This document shows, one piece after another, positions 51,864 through 63,268 of a stretch of DNA of 64,000 nucleotides (position 1 is the first letter of the stretch; each line of letters opens with the position of its first letter). Below the pieces are notes generated by a model. It was not told the origin of the DNA and searched no databases. It saw only the letters and a list, made by a program, of their open reading frames with translations. The stretch comes from Bacteroidales bacterium (GTDB taxonomy: Bacteria > Bacteroidota > Bacteroidia > Bacteroidales > UBA932), in contig JAAYJQ010000003.1 of assembly GCA_012522855.1 (NCBI GenBank), forward strand, positions 124,001 through 188,000, written 5' to 3'. The position numbers and the translations under genes were made by a program.

Positions 51864-53339
51864 ATGAAAAAGATCGTTGCACTAGCAGCAACCGTCCTGG
51901 TGCTGGCCGCCTGCTGCGAGCGGTATCCTGATCACAGTGTGATCGTAAACAGTACCGATGCCCTTGTTCAGACTCAGCAGGGCATGCTGTCCGGCTACAT
52001 TGAGAACGGGATCTACACCTTCAAGGGTATCAAGTATGCCAAAGCAAACCGTTTCGAGGCTCCTGAGGACCCGGACAGCTGGGAAGGAATCCAGACGGCG
52101 CTCTATTATGGAAACCAGTGCCACCAGGCTCCCAGAAAGACATGGGAGGACGATTGCGAGGCCTTCCTCTATCAGTGGGATGACGGCACCCAGTCAGATG
52201 ACTGCCAGTATCTCAACGTATGGACAAAGGGTATAAACGACGGCAAGAAGCGTCCTGTGATGGTATGGCTCCACGGTGGCGGTTTCGCCATGGGGGCCAG
52301 CAACGAGCTTCCGTTCTATGAAGGTACAAACCTCGCTAAGAAGGATGTGGTTCTCGTTAGCCTCAACCATCGTCTCAACTTCCTCGGTTATCTTGATCTC
52401 TCAGACTACGGCGAAAAGTACAAGTACGCCGGCGTAGCAGGTATCATGGACCTAGTGAAGGGTCTCGAATGGGTAAACAAGAACATCGCCGCCTTCGGGG
52501 GAGATCCCGATAACGTGACCATTTTCGGCCAGTCAGGCGGTGGCGGAAAGGTCAACATCCTTCTTGGCACGCCTTCCGCGAAGGGTCTCTTCCACAAGGG
52601 TATCGTGGAAAGCGGTTCCATGCTCAGGCTGGCCGACCCGGAAGTATCCAAGGAGATGGCTCGCCGCATCGTCGGGAATCTCGGCCTCGATGAGAATACC
52701 ATCGACAAGATCCAGACCATCCCTTACACCGAACTTCTCGAAGCAGCTACGGACGCGGTCTGTTCTCAGTATCCGGAAAACTTCTTCTACAGGATTTACG
52801 GCGCGGGCATGTGGTGCCAGCCCGTTCTCGACGGGGAAGTTATTCCTTGGCAGCTCAGCGATCCGCGCGTGGCCGAGATCTCGAAGGGTATCCCGACCAT
52901 CATTGGTTGCAACTATGCGGAATATGGCATGTTAAACGGTGTTTACGCGAATGCGGACGTCCGCTACAACCTTGGGGATACCCGGCAGTACCTATATGTT
53001 TTCGCCAAGCCGTCTCCTCATATGGAGGGCACTTTCGCTACGAACCACTGTGTGGAGATGCCGTTCGTGTTCAACAACATCTGGCTCGGCCGTTTTATGG
53101 TGGGCGCGGACAAGTCGGCGTACAAGCTTGCTGACTTCATGAGCGACGTTTGGGTCTCATTCGCCAAGAACGGCATTCCCGACGTGAAGAAGTTCAAGTG
53201 GGAGGTCTACAATCCCGAGACCAAGCCTGTTGTCGTGTTCAATGACAAGACCGTCACGGTTTACGAGGGTGACCCGTTCTGGGAGGAGATGAAGAACTAC
53301 AAGCGCGACACTTGGAAATTGAGACAGCCGATGCGGTAG
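51864..53339 (+). CDS. Carboxylesterase (type B) lipoprotein
   Basis: 491 residues from ATG at 51864 (an upstream frame overlapping the previous gene is rejected). Lipobox LAAC (Cys17). The oxyanion-hole motif HGGG is at 137-140, and the nucleophile Ser224 is in FGQSGGGGKV, instead of the usual GESAGG. Family members cleave a broad range of carboxylic esters. The gap of two bases to the upstream esterase implies translational coupling. Confidence 0.9.
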   Translation: MKKIVALAATVLVLAACCERYPDHSVIVNSTDALVQTQQGMLSGYIENGIYTFKGIKYAKANRFEAPEDPDSWEGIQTALYYGNQCHQAPRKTWEDDCEAFLYQWDDGTQSDDCQYLNVWTKGINDGKKRPVMVWLHGGGFAMGASNELPFYEGTNLAKKDVVLVSLNHRLNFLGYLDLSDYGEKYKYAGVAGIMDLVKGLEWVNKNIAAFGGDPDNVTIFGQSGGGGKVNILLGTPSAKGLFHKGIVESGSMLRLADPEVSKEMARRIVGNLGLDENTIDKIQTIPYTELLEAATDAVCSQYPENFFYRIYGAGMWCQPVLDGEVIPWQLSDPRVAEISKGIPTIIGCNYAEYGMLNGVYANADVRYNLGDTRQYLYVFAKPSPHMEGTFATNHCVEMPFVFNNIWLGRFMVGADKSAYKLADFMSDVWVSFAKNGIPDVKKFKWEVYNPETKPVVVFNDKTVTVYEGDPFWEEMKNYKRDTWKLRQPMR

Positions 53340-53391
53340 TTCTAGAAGATTTTGCTGGAATAAGGGTCCGGGGATTGCCCGGCGCAACGGA

Positions 53392-54456
53392 CTATTTCAA
53401 GCGGTACGGCCGATCCGGATAGAGGCTGTACCGCTTTGCTTTCCGGACCCATTTCTGCTCTTCAAGTTTGACGTGCTCGCGCGCCTCTTGGAAGTTGATC
53501 CTGCCGAACAGGTAGTCTTCCAGAACAGGATCCGAGAGTTTGGCTGAAAAGCTCCCGTAGCATTCGAAGGGGGAATATCGTTCCAAAAAATATCGTATCA
53601 ACTGCAGGGTGTGCAGCAGGGAGTGGTATTCCGCGCCGGGCTGCAGCATGATCTGGTATCCGTTGCAGACTTGCCCTTCGTAGCGCCCCGTGGAAGGCTT
53701 AAACGAGCAGGGACGCATCAGGACTCCCCGCGGAGCAGGAAGAATGTCCAGGTCGCTATGGGTGATGAAGGGGGCCCCGAAATACTCATAGGGCCGCGCG
53801 GTGCCGATCGCAGGCGTAATGCTGGTGTTGTTCCAAAGTCCTCCGCCGCTGTACATCAGGCAGGTGAACATGCCCGGAATGTCGGAGGCCGGGGCGATGG
53901 TCCACGGAAGCAGTTGGCGGGTGGAGTCGCTGGCGAGGGCGGAAATGATGTGCAGAGGGAATTTGGCTCCGATTTCCGCATAGTACAGGCAGCACAGCTC
54001 CCCGAGGGTCAGGCCGTGCCGGTGCGCGACTTTGGGGGTGTGGGCTTCCAGCGGTCCGGACGGCATTGTTCCTTCCACGATACGGCCGGCCGGATTGATG
54101 TGATCGACTATGTAGAGGGCAGGGGGGTCTTTCTGTCCGGCCAGCGTTTCCATAAGACGGAAGACGTCCTTGGAATAGTTGAAGTACCGCGCTCCGGCAT
54201 CTTGGATCTCGACCACGACGGCGTCGAGACCCTCCAGATCCTGGGGATCGAACGCAATGTGATTGGTTCCCGGCGTCAGTTCGGCGTCCTTGGGACGAAA
54301 GACGGCCTGCAGATTTCCCCGTTCCTGGAACAGTTCGAAAATGTACCGTCCCCGCGCCGTGTCCCAGCTGTTCTGGGTGCAGAAACATCCGACCTTGCCG
54401 TCCAGCAAGGCCTTGTCCAGCTGATCTTCCAGCGGTGTGGTTCGGAAAGAAAACAT
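53392..54456 (-). CDS. Divergent DUF1343 (NamZ-like) protein without signal peptide
   Basis: 354 residues. The frame VGCFCTQNSWDTARGRYIFELF, VVEIQDAGARYFNY and LYIVDHINPAGRIVEG fits DUF1343, whose studied members are exo-muramidases (NamZ) that take terminal MurNAc from peptidoglycan. Two oddities: the start follows an in-frame stop, so no signal peptide exists; and the conserved PEHGLRG segment is shortened to RPKDAELTPG, so a likely active-site Glu is lost. It could act on muropeptides in the cytoplasm or no longer be an enzyme. Three bases from the upstream mutase. Confidence 0.82.
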   Translation of the reverse strand: MFSFRTTPLEDQLDKALLDGKVGCFCTQNSWDTARGRYIFELFQERGNLQAVFRPKDAELTPGTNHIAFDPQDLEGLDAVVVEIQDAGARYFNYSKDVFRLMETLAGQKDPPALYIVDHINPAGRIVEGTMPSGPLEAHTPKVAHRHGLTLGELCCLYYAEIGAKFPLHIISALASDSTRQLLPWTIAPASDIPGMFTCLMYSGGGLWNNTSITPAIGTARPYEYFGAPFITHSDLDILPAPRGVLMRPCSFKPSTGRYEGQVCNGYQIMLQPGAEYHSLLHTLQLIRYFLERYSPFECYGSFSAKLSDPVLEDYLFGRINFQEAREHVKLEEQKWVRKAKRYSLYPDRPYRLK

Positions 54457-54459
54457 CTT

Positions 54460-55911
54460 TTATGTGATGCGATTGGCCATATCGATGACTTCCCGCGCGA
54501 GGGCTTCCGCCTCCTCCTCAGTAGGGGCTTCGGCGTAGACGCGGATGATCGGCTCCGTGTTTGATTTGCGCAGGTGTACCCACTTCCGCTCGGCTTCAAA
54601 ACTGATCTTCACCCCGTCGATGTCGTTGATGTCCCGGTCCGCATAGACCCGCTTCATCTCGGACAGAATCCGGTCGATCCGTTTCTCGTCTCTTAGTTCA
54701 ATCTTGTTCTTGGCAATGAAGTAGGCTGGATAGGTTTTCTTTAAGTCGCTGACCTTCATTCGTTTGCGTGCCAGATTGGACAGGAAGAGCGCGACTCCGA
54801 CCATTGCATCTCTGCCGTAGTGCAGGGCCGGATAAATCACTCCGCCGTTTCCTTCTCCACCGATGAGGGCCCCGGTTTCCCGCATCTTGATGACCACATT
54901 GATTTCTCCGACCGCTGAAGCGTAATAGGTTCCCCCGTGACGCTCCGTTACGTCCCGCAGCGCGCGGCTCGAAGAAAGGTTTGAGCAAGAGACCGGGGAA
55001 TAGGGCTTCGTGGCTTCCGCAAGCGTTATTCCGCGCGACTTCGCGGTTTCCGAAGCCCGTTCAAAGAGGTAGTCCGCGACGCTGACCAGGGTATATTCTT
55101 CGACGAAGGGTTCTCCGTTTTCGCAGATGAAGGCCAGACGGTCTACATCCGGATCGACGGAGATGCCGAGGTCGGCATGCGATGCGACGACGGTCTCGCT
55201 CAGGGCGGCCAGATTCTTCGGCAGGGGTTCGGGGTTGTGGGCGAATTCGCCGGTCGGCTCGCAGTTGAGCCGGATGCACGTCACGCCCAGCCGTTCGAGG
55301 AGCCGCGGCATGATGATCCCGCCGACGGAATTGATGGCATCGACCACTACCTTAAAATGGGCGTTCCGGATGGCCTCGGCATTGACGGCAGGCAGATCGA
55401 GCACGGCATCCAAGTGGGCGTCCGTGTAGTCTTGTTCCGTGAAATGGCCCAGATCGTCCACTGCAGCGAAGCGGAAATCCTCCCGCTCGGCAAGGTCCAG
55501 GATAGCCTGCCCTTCGGCAGCGGTAAGAAATTCACCGCGGTGGTTCAGCAGTTTGAGCGCGTTCCATTCGCGCGGATTGTGGGAAGCCGTGAGGATGATG
55601 CCTCCGTCGGCACCGGCGAAGGTCACGGCCATTGCCGTGGTAGGCGTGGAAGCCAGTCCGATCTTGACGACATCCACTCCGCATCCCGCAAGGGTGCCGA
55701 CGACCAGGTGCTCAACCATCCTGCCCGACAGGCGGGCATCTTTTCCGACGACGACTTTGTATTTTTTCCCGTTCCGCGGAACTGGGACACGGCCCGGCAG
55801 GGTAGCGCAGTAGGCAGAGGTGAATTTCACAATATCAATGGGAGAAAGACCCTCTCCGGGTCTTCCTCCCATCGTTCCGCGTATGCCGGAAATAGATTTA
55901 ATCAGCGGCAT
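54460..55911 (-). CDS. glmM: Phosphohexomutase (phosphoglucosamine/phosphomannomutase type)
   Basis: 483 residues, alpha-D-phosphohexomutase family. It starts MPLIKSISGIRGTMGGRPG (as in GlmM), has the phosphoserine loop LTASHNP (Ser110), metal-binding DPDVDR and a C-terminal phosphate loop RKSNTEPIIR. GlmM makes glucosamine-1-phosphate for peptidoglycan; a mannose or glucose mutase cannot be ruled out from sequence. It directly adjoins the V-ATPase K gene (its ATG follows that stop) and may be in the same transcript. Confidence 0.9.
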   Translation of the reverse strand: MPLIKSISGIRGTMGGRPGEGLSPIDIVKFTSAYCATLPGRVPVPRNGKKYKVVVGKDARLSGRMVEHLVVGTLAGCGVDVVKIGLASTPTTAMAVTFAGADGGIILTASHNPREWNALKLLNHRGEFLTAAEGQAILDLAEREDFRFAAVDDLGHFTEQDYTDAHLDAVLDLPAVNAEAIRNAHFKVVVDAINSVGGIIMPRLLERLGVTCIRLNCEPTGEFAHNPEPLPKNLAALSETVVASHADLGISVDPDVDRLAFICENGEPFVEEYTLVSVADYLFERASETAKSRGITLAEATKPYSPVSCSNLSSSRALRDVTERHGGTYYASAVGEINVVIKMRETGALIGGEGNGGVIYPALHYGRDAMVGVALFLSNLARKRMKVSDLKKTYPAYFIAKNKIELRDEKRIDRILSEMKRVYADRDINDIDGVKISFEAERKWVHLRKSNTEPIIRVYAEAPTEEEAEALAREVIDMANRIT

Positions 55912-58211
<2,300 letters not shown>

Positions 58212-58222
<11 letters not shown>

Positions 58223-58832
58223 GGCTCAATCTCTCCAATTCTTCTTCTTCCTCATGGCGTTGCTTCACGATTTTCGACGAAGCTTTGCTGAGGTTCTCTT
58301 CGTCTTCCATGAAACGTTTGATCTTGCGGATGGCTTCTTCGTAGCCCGGGATCTGGACCTTTTCGTAGAGGTTCACCTTCTGCGTGGTCTTTTTCCGCTG
58401 GTAGTCCAGGATCCGGCGTTTTTCCTTGTAGACCTCCGATTCGATACCCAGTTTCGTGAGTTCCTTCAGGATTCGCACTCCGTCGATGTACCAAGCGGGC
58501 TTCACGAACGCGTTGAAGGGGTGGATCTCATAGTGGATGTCTCTGAGTTCCGGGCATTTGACCCCCGCTACTTTCACCGTTACAAGATCAACATCCGTGA
58601 TGGAAATCAGTCCCGGGTCAAATTCGTTCCAGAGCGCGGCGAGGTAGTCGTACTTTCGCTGAGTCGCGTCGAGGTCGCTGATCAGCCGCTCGCTCTTATC
58701 CTTGGCTTTCGCCACCTCCATCCGCAGCGCGCTCTCCTTGTTTTTCAGGGTCGGGAGGGCGTTCTTGCGCACCTTGAGCTGCTTCTGGATGTTGTTCAGC
58801 GAAGTCTTGTTGTATTGGAACTTGATTGCCAT
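58212..58832 (-). CDS. ntpD: V-type ATP synthase subunit D
   Basis: 206 residues of coiled-coil central stalk: MAIKFQYNKTSLNNIQKQLKVRKNALPTLKNKES and a C-terminal helix. It turns inside the A3B3 head. Its start overlaps the stop of ntpB by one base. Confidence 0.93.
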
Positions 58833-60154
58833 TAGTTACCTTTCCAATATGTGTCGATGAAGCTCTGCTTGATACCGGTCTCCGCCTTGGAGAAGTACTT
58901 CCCGAAAAGTTCCCAGGCGGTATCGAGCATTTCGGTGATGGTAATGTTCACATCGATGGACAGCAGACGGGTCGCGTATTCCTTGGCATAGGCAAGGCAG
59001 CGCCGATCGTAGTCGGAAAGGTCGAAACCATTCTCCAACTTGGTTTTCGCGTTCTGCGCGTCCGCGTAGAGCCGCACACCTGCATTCATCACCTGGCTGT
59101 GATCCTCCCGCGTTTTCTTGTTCTGGACCAGCTGCTTGAGCCGGGACAGGGAGCGGAACGGGTCGATGATGATTTTCCCGGAATCCGAGTCGGCGCGCAG
59201 GAAGAGCTGGCCTTCCGTAATGTAGCCGGTGTTGTCCGGAATCGCATGGGTGATGTCTCCGTCGTTCAGGGTTGTTACCGCGATGATGGTGATGGAGCCT
59301 CCGTCCGGCATCTGGACTGCTTTTTCGTAGATCTTCGCCAGATCCGAGTACAGCGAACCCGGCATGGAGTCCTTGGAGGGGATCTGATCCATGCGGATGC
59401 TGACGATCGACAGGGCGTCGGCGTACAGGGTCATGTCGGTGAGCAGCACGAGCACCTTTTCATTCTTGTCCACGGCGAAATATTCGGCGGCGGTCAGGGC
59501 CATGTCAGGGACCAGCAGACGCTCCACGGGCGGATCTTCCGTCGTGTTGACGAAACTGATGATCCGTTCCAGGGCGCCGGCGCCTTCGAAAGCTTGGCGG
59601 AAGAACAGGTAGTCATCGTTCGAAAGCCCCATGCCGCCGAGGATGATCTTATCCACGTCGGCGCGCAGGGCCACATCGGCCATCACCTGGTTGTACGGCT
59701 GGTCCGGATCGGCGAAGAAAGGAATCTTCTGTCCGGACACGATGGTGTTGTTGAGGTCGATGCCTGCGATACCGGTCGGAATCAGCTGCGAGGGCTGACG
59801 CCGCTTGTAGGGATTCACGGAAGGACCTCCGATTTCTCTTTCTTCCCCTTCCACTTCCGGGCCTCCGTCGATCGGCTGTCCGTAGGCGTTGAAGAAGCGA
59901 CCTGCAAGCTGATCGCTGGTCTTCAGTGTGGGAGGCGCCCCCAGGAATGTGACTTCAGCGTTGGTGGGAATTCCTTCGGTCCCGGAGAAAACCTGCAGGG
60001 TGATGGTCTCGTTCTTGGTTTTCACCACCTGGGCAAGACGTCCGTGAACGACGGCCAATTCATCGTTGGCGACTCCGGCCGCACGCAGGGACACGGTCGC
60101 TTTCGTGATCGCATCCAACTTCGTGTAGATTTTCTGATAGGCTTTATTTGTCAT
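58832..60154 (-). CDS. ntpB: V-type ATP synthase subunit B (non-catalytic)
   Basis: 440 residues from ATG at 60154; the upstream frame starts with an implausible tail within the previous gene. MTNKAYQKIYTKLDAITKATVSLRAAG and later PYKRRQPSQLIPTGIAGID are typical. It lacks a Walker A motif. It overlaps ntpA by eleven bases. Confidence 0.96.
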   Translation of the reverse strand: MTNKAYQKIYTKLDAITKATVSLRAAGVANDELAVVHGRLAQVVKTKNETITLQVFSGTEGIPTNAEVTFLGAPPTLKTSDQLAGRFFNAYGQPIDGGPEVEGEEREIGGPSVNPYKRRQPSQLIPTGIAGIDLNNTIVSGQKIPFFADPDQPYNQVMADVALRADVDKIILGGMGLSNDDYLFFRQAFEGAGALERIISFVNTTEDPPVERLLVPDMALTAAEYFAVDKNEKVLVLLTDMTLYADALSIVSIRMDQIPSKDSMPGSLYSDLAKIYEKAVQMPDGGSITIIAVTTLNDGDITHAIPDNTGYITEGQLFLRADSDSGKIIIDPFRSLSRLKQLVQNKKTREDHSQVMNAGVRLYADAQNAKTKLENGFDLSDYDRRCLAYAKEYATRLLSIDVNITITEMLDTAWELFGKYFSKAETGIKQSFIDTYWKGN

Positions 60155-61904
60155 GTTGTTCCAGGAGTTTAGAGAGTTTCGCTTCGTACTGCTTGAAGGC
60201 ATCGCTGTGGAATTCCACGTAGTTCATCTGGCGCAAGTCGTTGATCAGTTCTTTGAACCAGTCCCGGCATTTTTCGAAATCATCGAATTCGAGATCGCGG
60301 TCGCAGATGTCCAGGAGCAGGTTTAACATGTATTTCTGGCGCTCCATCGAGCAGACGGCGTCGACCGGGTCGAAGGCGTCCTGCTGCAGGAAAGTGAAGT
60401 CGATGAGTTCGGACTTCCAGAAATCCACATGGTAATTGACCGGCACGCCGTCGTCCCCGAGGATGTTGATCTGCTCATAGGCTTCGCGGCCTCTGCGGAG
60501 CAGGTTTTTGGATTTCGCCACCTTTTCCACCCAGCCCTGTCCCATTTGACTGTCCAGGTAGGCGATGATTTCAGGATATTCCAGGTACTTGGAATAGGAT
60601 TCGATCGGGTTGACGGCGGGGTAGCGCTTCTGGTCCGCGCGGTTTTGTTCCAGACCGTAGAAGCAGCGCGCGGCTTTCCGCGTGGATTCGGTAACCGGTT
60701 CCTTGAGGTTTCCTCCGGCTGGAGAGACCGTCCCGATGAAGGTCACCGCTCCCTTCTCCCCGTTGTTCAGGATCACCATCCCCGCACGTGCATAGAAGTT
60801 GGAGATGATCGCGCTGATGTCTACCGGAAAGGCGTCCGCGCCGGGGAGTTCCTCCATGCGGTTGGACATTTCGCGAAGAGCCTGTGCCCAGCGGGACGTG
60901 GAATCCGCGAGCAACAGACAGCGCAGTCCCATCGCGCGGTAATATTCACAGATCGTCATGGCCGTGTAGACGGAAGCCTCACGGGCGGCCACGGGCATGT
61001 TCGACGTGTTGCAGATGATGGTCGTCCGCTCCATCAGTTTCCGGCCGGTGTAGGGATCGATCAATTCGGGGAATTCCGTGAAGATTTCCACGACTTCATT
61101 GGCACGTTCCCCGCAGGCGGCCATCACGATGACGTCCGCTTCGCCCTGCCTGGCGATCGCATGCTGCAAGACCGTCTTTCCGCATCCGAAAGGACCCGGG
61201 ATGAATCCCGTTCCGCCTTCGGCGATCGGGTTGCAGGTGTCGATGCAGCGGACGCCGGTTTCCATGATCTTTTCCGGCCTCGGCTTTTCCCGGTAGGCTT
61301 TGATCGCGACCTTGACAGGCCAGCGCTGGGTCATGGTCACCTCAACGTCTTCCCCGGCTTCGTTGACCAGTACGGCGATCACCTTGTCGACGTTGTATTG
61401 ACCTGGGGGAACGATGGATTTCACCCGGTATTCCCCTTCGAAGGTGAACGGTACCATAATCTTGTGGGGCAGCCACCCTTCTTTGACTTCACCGAGCCAG
61501 TCAGCGGCGATCACTTTGTCCCCCGGCTTCGCGAGCGGGGTATAATCCCACAGTTTTTCGTGATCCAGCGGAGCGGTGTACTCGCCGCGCTTGAGGAAGA
61601 CTCCGCTCATCGTGGTAAGATTGTTTTGAAGTCCGTCGTAGACGCTCGAGAGGAGTCCGGGGCCGAGTGTGGCCTCAAGCATCTTCCCTTCAAATTCCAC
61701 CGGATCCCCGTTTTTCAGTCCGCGGCTGCTTTCGAAGATTTGAACCGAAGCCAGGTCACCCTTGATCTTGATGACTTCCGCCAGCAGCGGAGTGCCGTCC
61801 AGTGTAATGTAACAGAGTTCGTTTTCCGCAACGGGACCGTTTGTTTTTACGGTCACGAGGTTGGAAACGATCCCGGTTACAATGCCTGTTGTTTTGTTGA
61901 ACAT
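60144..61904 (-). CDS. ntpA: V-type ATP synthase catalytic subunit A
   Basis: 586 residues. Walker A GPFGCGKTVLQ (about residues 235-245), the non-homologous region with RPWPV-like motif (QRWPVKVAIKAYREKPRP), and Walker B LLLADSTSRW with the arginine-rich DSTSRWAQALREMSNRMEE. It binds and hydrolyses or makes ATP in the A3B3 head. 27 bases after the DUF2764 gene. Confidence 0.97.
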   Translation of the reverse strand: MFNKTTGIVTGIVSNLVTVKTNGPVAENELCYITLDGTPLLAEVIKIKGDLASVQIFESSRGLKNGDPVEFEGKMLEATLGPGLLSSVYDGLQNNLTTMSGVFLKRGEYTAPLDHEKLWDYTPLAKPGDKVIAADWLGEVKEGWLPHKIMVPFTFEGEYRVKSIVPPGQYNVDKVIAVLVNEAGEDVEVTMTQRWPVKVAIKAYREKPRPEKIMETGVRCIDTCNPIAEGGTGFIPGPFGCGKTVLQHAIARQGEADVIVMAACGERANEVVEIFTEFPELIDPYTGRKLMERTTIICNTSNMPVAAREASVYTAMTICEYYRAMGLRCLLLADSTSRWAQALREMSNRMEELPGADAFPVDISAIISNFYARAGMVILNNGEKGAVTFIGTVSPAGGNLKEPVTESTRKAARCFYGLEQNRADQKRYPAVNPIESYSKYLEYPEIIAYLDSQMGQGWVEKVAKSKNLLRRGREAYEQINILGDDGVPVNYHVDFWKSELIDFTFLQQDAFDPVDAVCSMERQKYMLNLLLDICDRDLEFDDFEKCRDWFKELINDLRQMNYVEFHSDAFKQYEAKLSKLLEQHDK

Positions 61905-61931
61905 TTCTTGTTTATAGTTTTAATATATGCC

Positions 61932-62552
61932 TCATGATCGGTTCGCGCCGTCTCTCTCAGGCCGGTAGTTTACCCCTTTGAACGTTCCGCGTACCTCGTT
62001 CACCAACTTGCCGAAAAGCTCGCGTCCGGTTTCCTCGTCCAACTCGAACCATCGGCTGATGATGTGCAGTTTGGCGAGGTATGCCAGGATGGCGTGGATG
62101 TCGAAATAATTGAAGGTGCTGATTTCGGAAATCTTCTCCCACATCAGAGCATCCAATCCCTTTTCCCGGGAAAGCAGATCCTGGGTGGAAAGGATGGCGT
62201 CCAGACGGGCCGCTTCGGGAAATTCGCCGCTGCTGATCTGGATGGTGTCCTGGTCTGTCGGTCTCCCGAATGCCTTGTTAAGGAAACGTGCCTTGGCATT
62301 GCGCACATGTAGGTCGAAGGTGAAATAATCCCGGAGGAAGGTGTTGTCTGAACGCAGGGCGGCTTCGTAGAATTCGGGAATCAGATTCTCATCCTTGAAA
62401 CCGTCCAGAAGCGTTTGGATGATGTTTCGATCGGACTTGTCGCAATGGGAGACGATCCAGTCCAGATAGGTGTCGAACGTGGAATCTTCCGGGAATTTCC
62501 AGTTCGGACTAAGGGCTGGAAGGGACGAGAGTATATACTCGTAATTCTTCAT
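61932..62552 (-). CDS. DUF2764 family protein of the V-ATPase operon
   Basis: 206 residues starting MKNYEYILSSLPALSPNWKF. It is helical, with no membrane segment. DUF2764 is regularly found between the E and A genes of Bacteroidetes-type V-ATPase operons; the position suggests it replaces subunit C, which is not seen here, but this has not been shown. Three bases from atpE. Confidence 0.9.
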   Translation of the reverse strand: MKNYEYILSSLPALSPNWKFPEDSTFDTYLDWIVSHCDKSDRNIIQTLLDGFKDENLIPEFYEAALRSDNTFLRDYFTFDLHVRNAKARFLNKAFGRPTDQDTIQISSGEFPEAARLDAILSTQDLLSREKGLDALMWEKISEISTFNYFDIHAILAYLAKLHIISRWFELDEETGRELFGKLVNEVRGTFKGVNYRPERDGANRS

Positions 62553-62555
62553 TCG

Positions 62556-63164
62556 TTATTGTTCGAACAGGATTTTGCGCGTGACGGGGCGGAGATAGTT
62601 TCCGATGAGTTCCCGGAACGTGTCATCGGTGAAGCTGATGAAGTAGCCTCCTTCCTTCGGGCCGATGGTGAAACCGCCGGAAATCTTTTTCGAGAAGTTC
62701 GCGGTGATACCGGTCTGGAGCTGCTTGGAGAGTTCTCCGGTGATGAAGGGCTCCAGTTGAGACCGAAGCGCTTCGGGAAGCACGACATCGAGGTCCACGG
62801 CTCCTTCCGAACTGAACTTCCCGGCCACGGTCCGCAGCAACTCCTTGACAAAATCCGCGGAAGAAAGGGCGCTGGAGATTTCCTGGCCGGCGATTTTTCC
62901 GATGACAAGGTTCTCGATGTCTTTCCGTGTCGCCTGGAGCGCCTGCGAAACGGCCATTCGGACGTCGCCTTCGACTTTGGATTTGTAATCCTCGGCCTCT
63001 TTCTTTGCCTGCTTGAGGATGGATTCCGCTTCTTTGCCGGCTTGTTCCAGGATTCGCTCTGATTCGGCATTGGCTTTTGCAAGAAGGGCTTCGCCTTCTT
63101 CTTTTCCCTTTGACAGACCTTCCTTGTAGAGTTTGTCCGTCAATTCCTGAAGTTTATTTTCCAT
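62556..63164 (-). CDS. ntpE: V-type ATP synthase subunit E (peripheral stalk)
   Basis: 202 residues. The N-terminal half is one long charged coiled coil (MENKLQELTDKLYKEGLSKGKEEGEALLAKANAES), the C-terminal half a small globular domain. It links head and membrane stator. First gene of the operon; no clear promoter in the 100 bases upstream, although an A/T-rich stretch at 63210-63260 could hold it. Confidence 0.93.
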   Translation of the reverse strand: MENKLQELTDKLYKEGLSKGKEEGEALLAKANAESERILEQAGKEAESILKQAKKEAEDYKSKVEGDVRMAVSQALQATRKDIENLVIGKIAGQEISSALSSADFVKELLRTVAGKFSSEGAVDLDVVLPEALRSQLEPFITGELSKQLQTGITANFSKKISGGFTIGPKEGGYFISFTDDTFRELIGNYLRPVTRKILFEQ

Positions 63165-63268
63165 ATGTCGTAATTATGTTTCGCGGGCGCGATCACGCCG
63201 CCACGCAAATATATTAAAAAAACGGGGAAATCAAGAAAATTCGGGTCTTAATTTGTAAATTGTGGGTG

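Noticed and set aside
60429..61937. A 502-codon plus-strand open frame
   Set aside because: It is antisense to V-ATPase subunit A.
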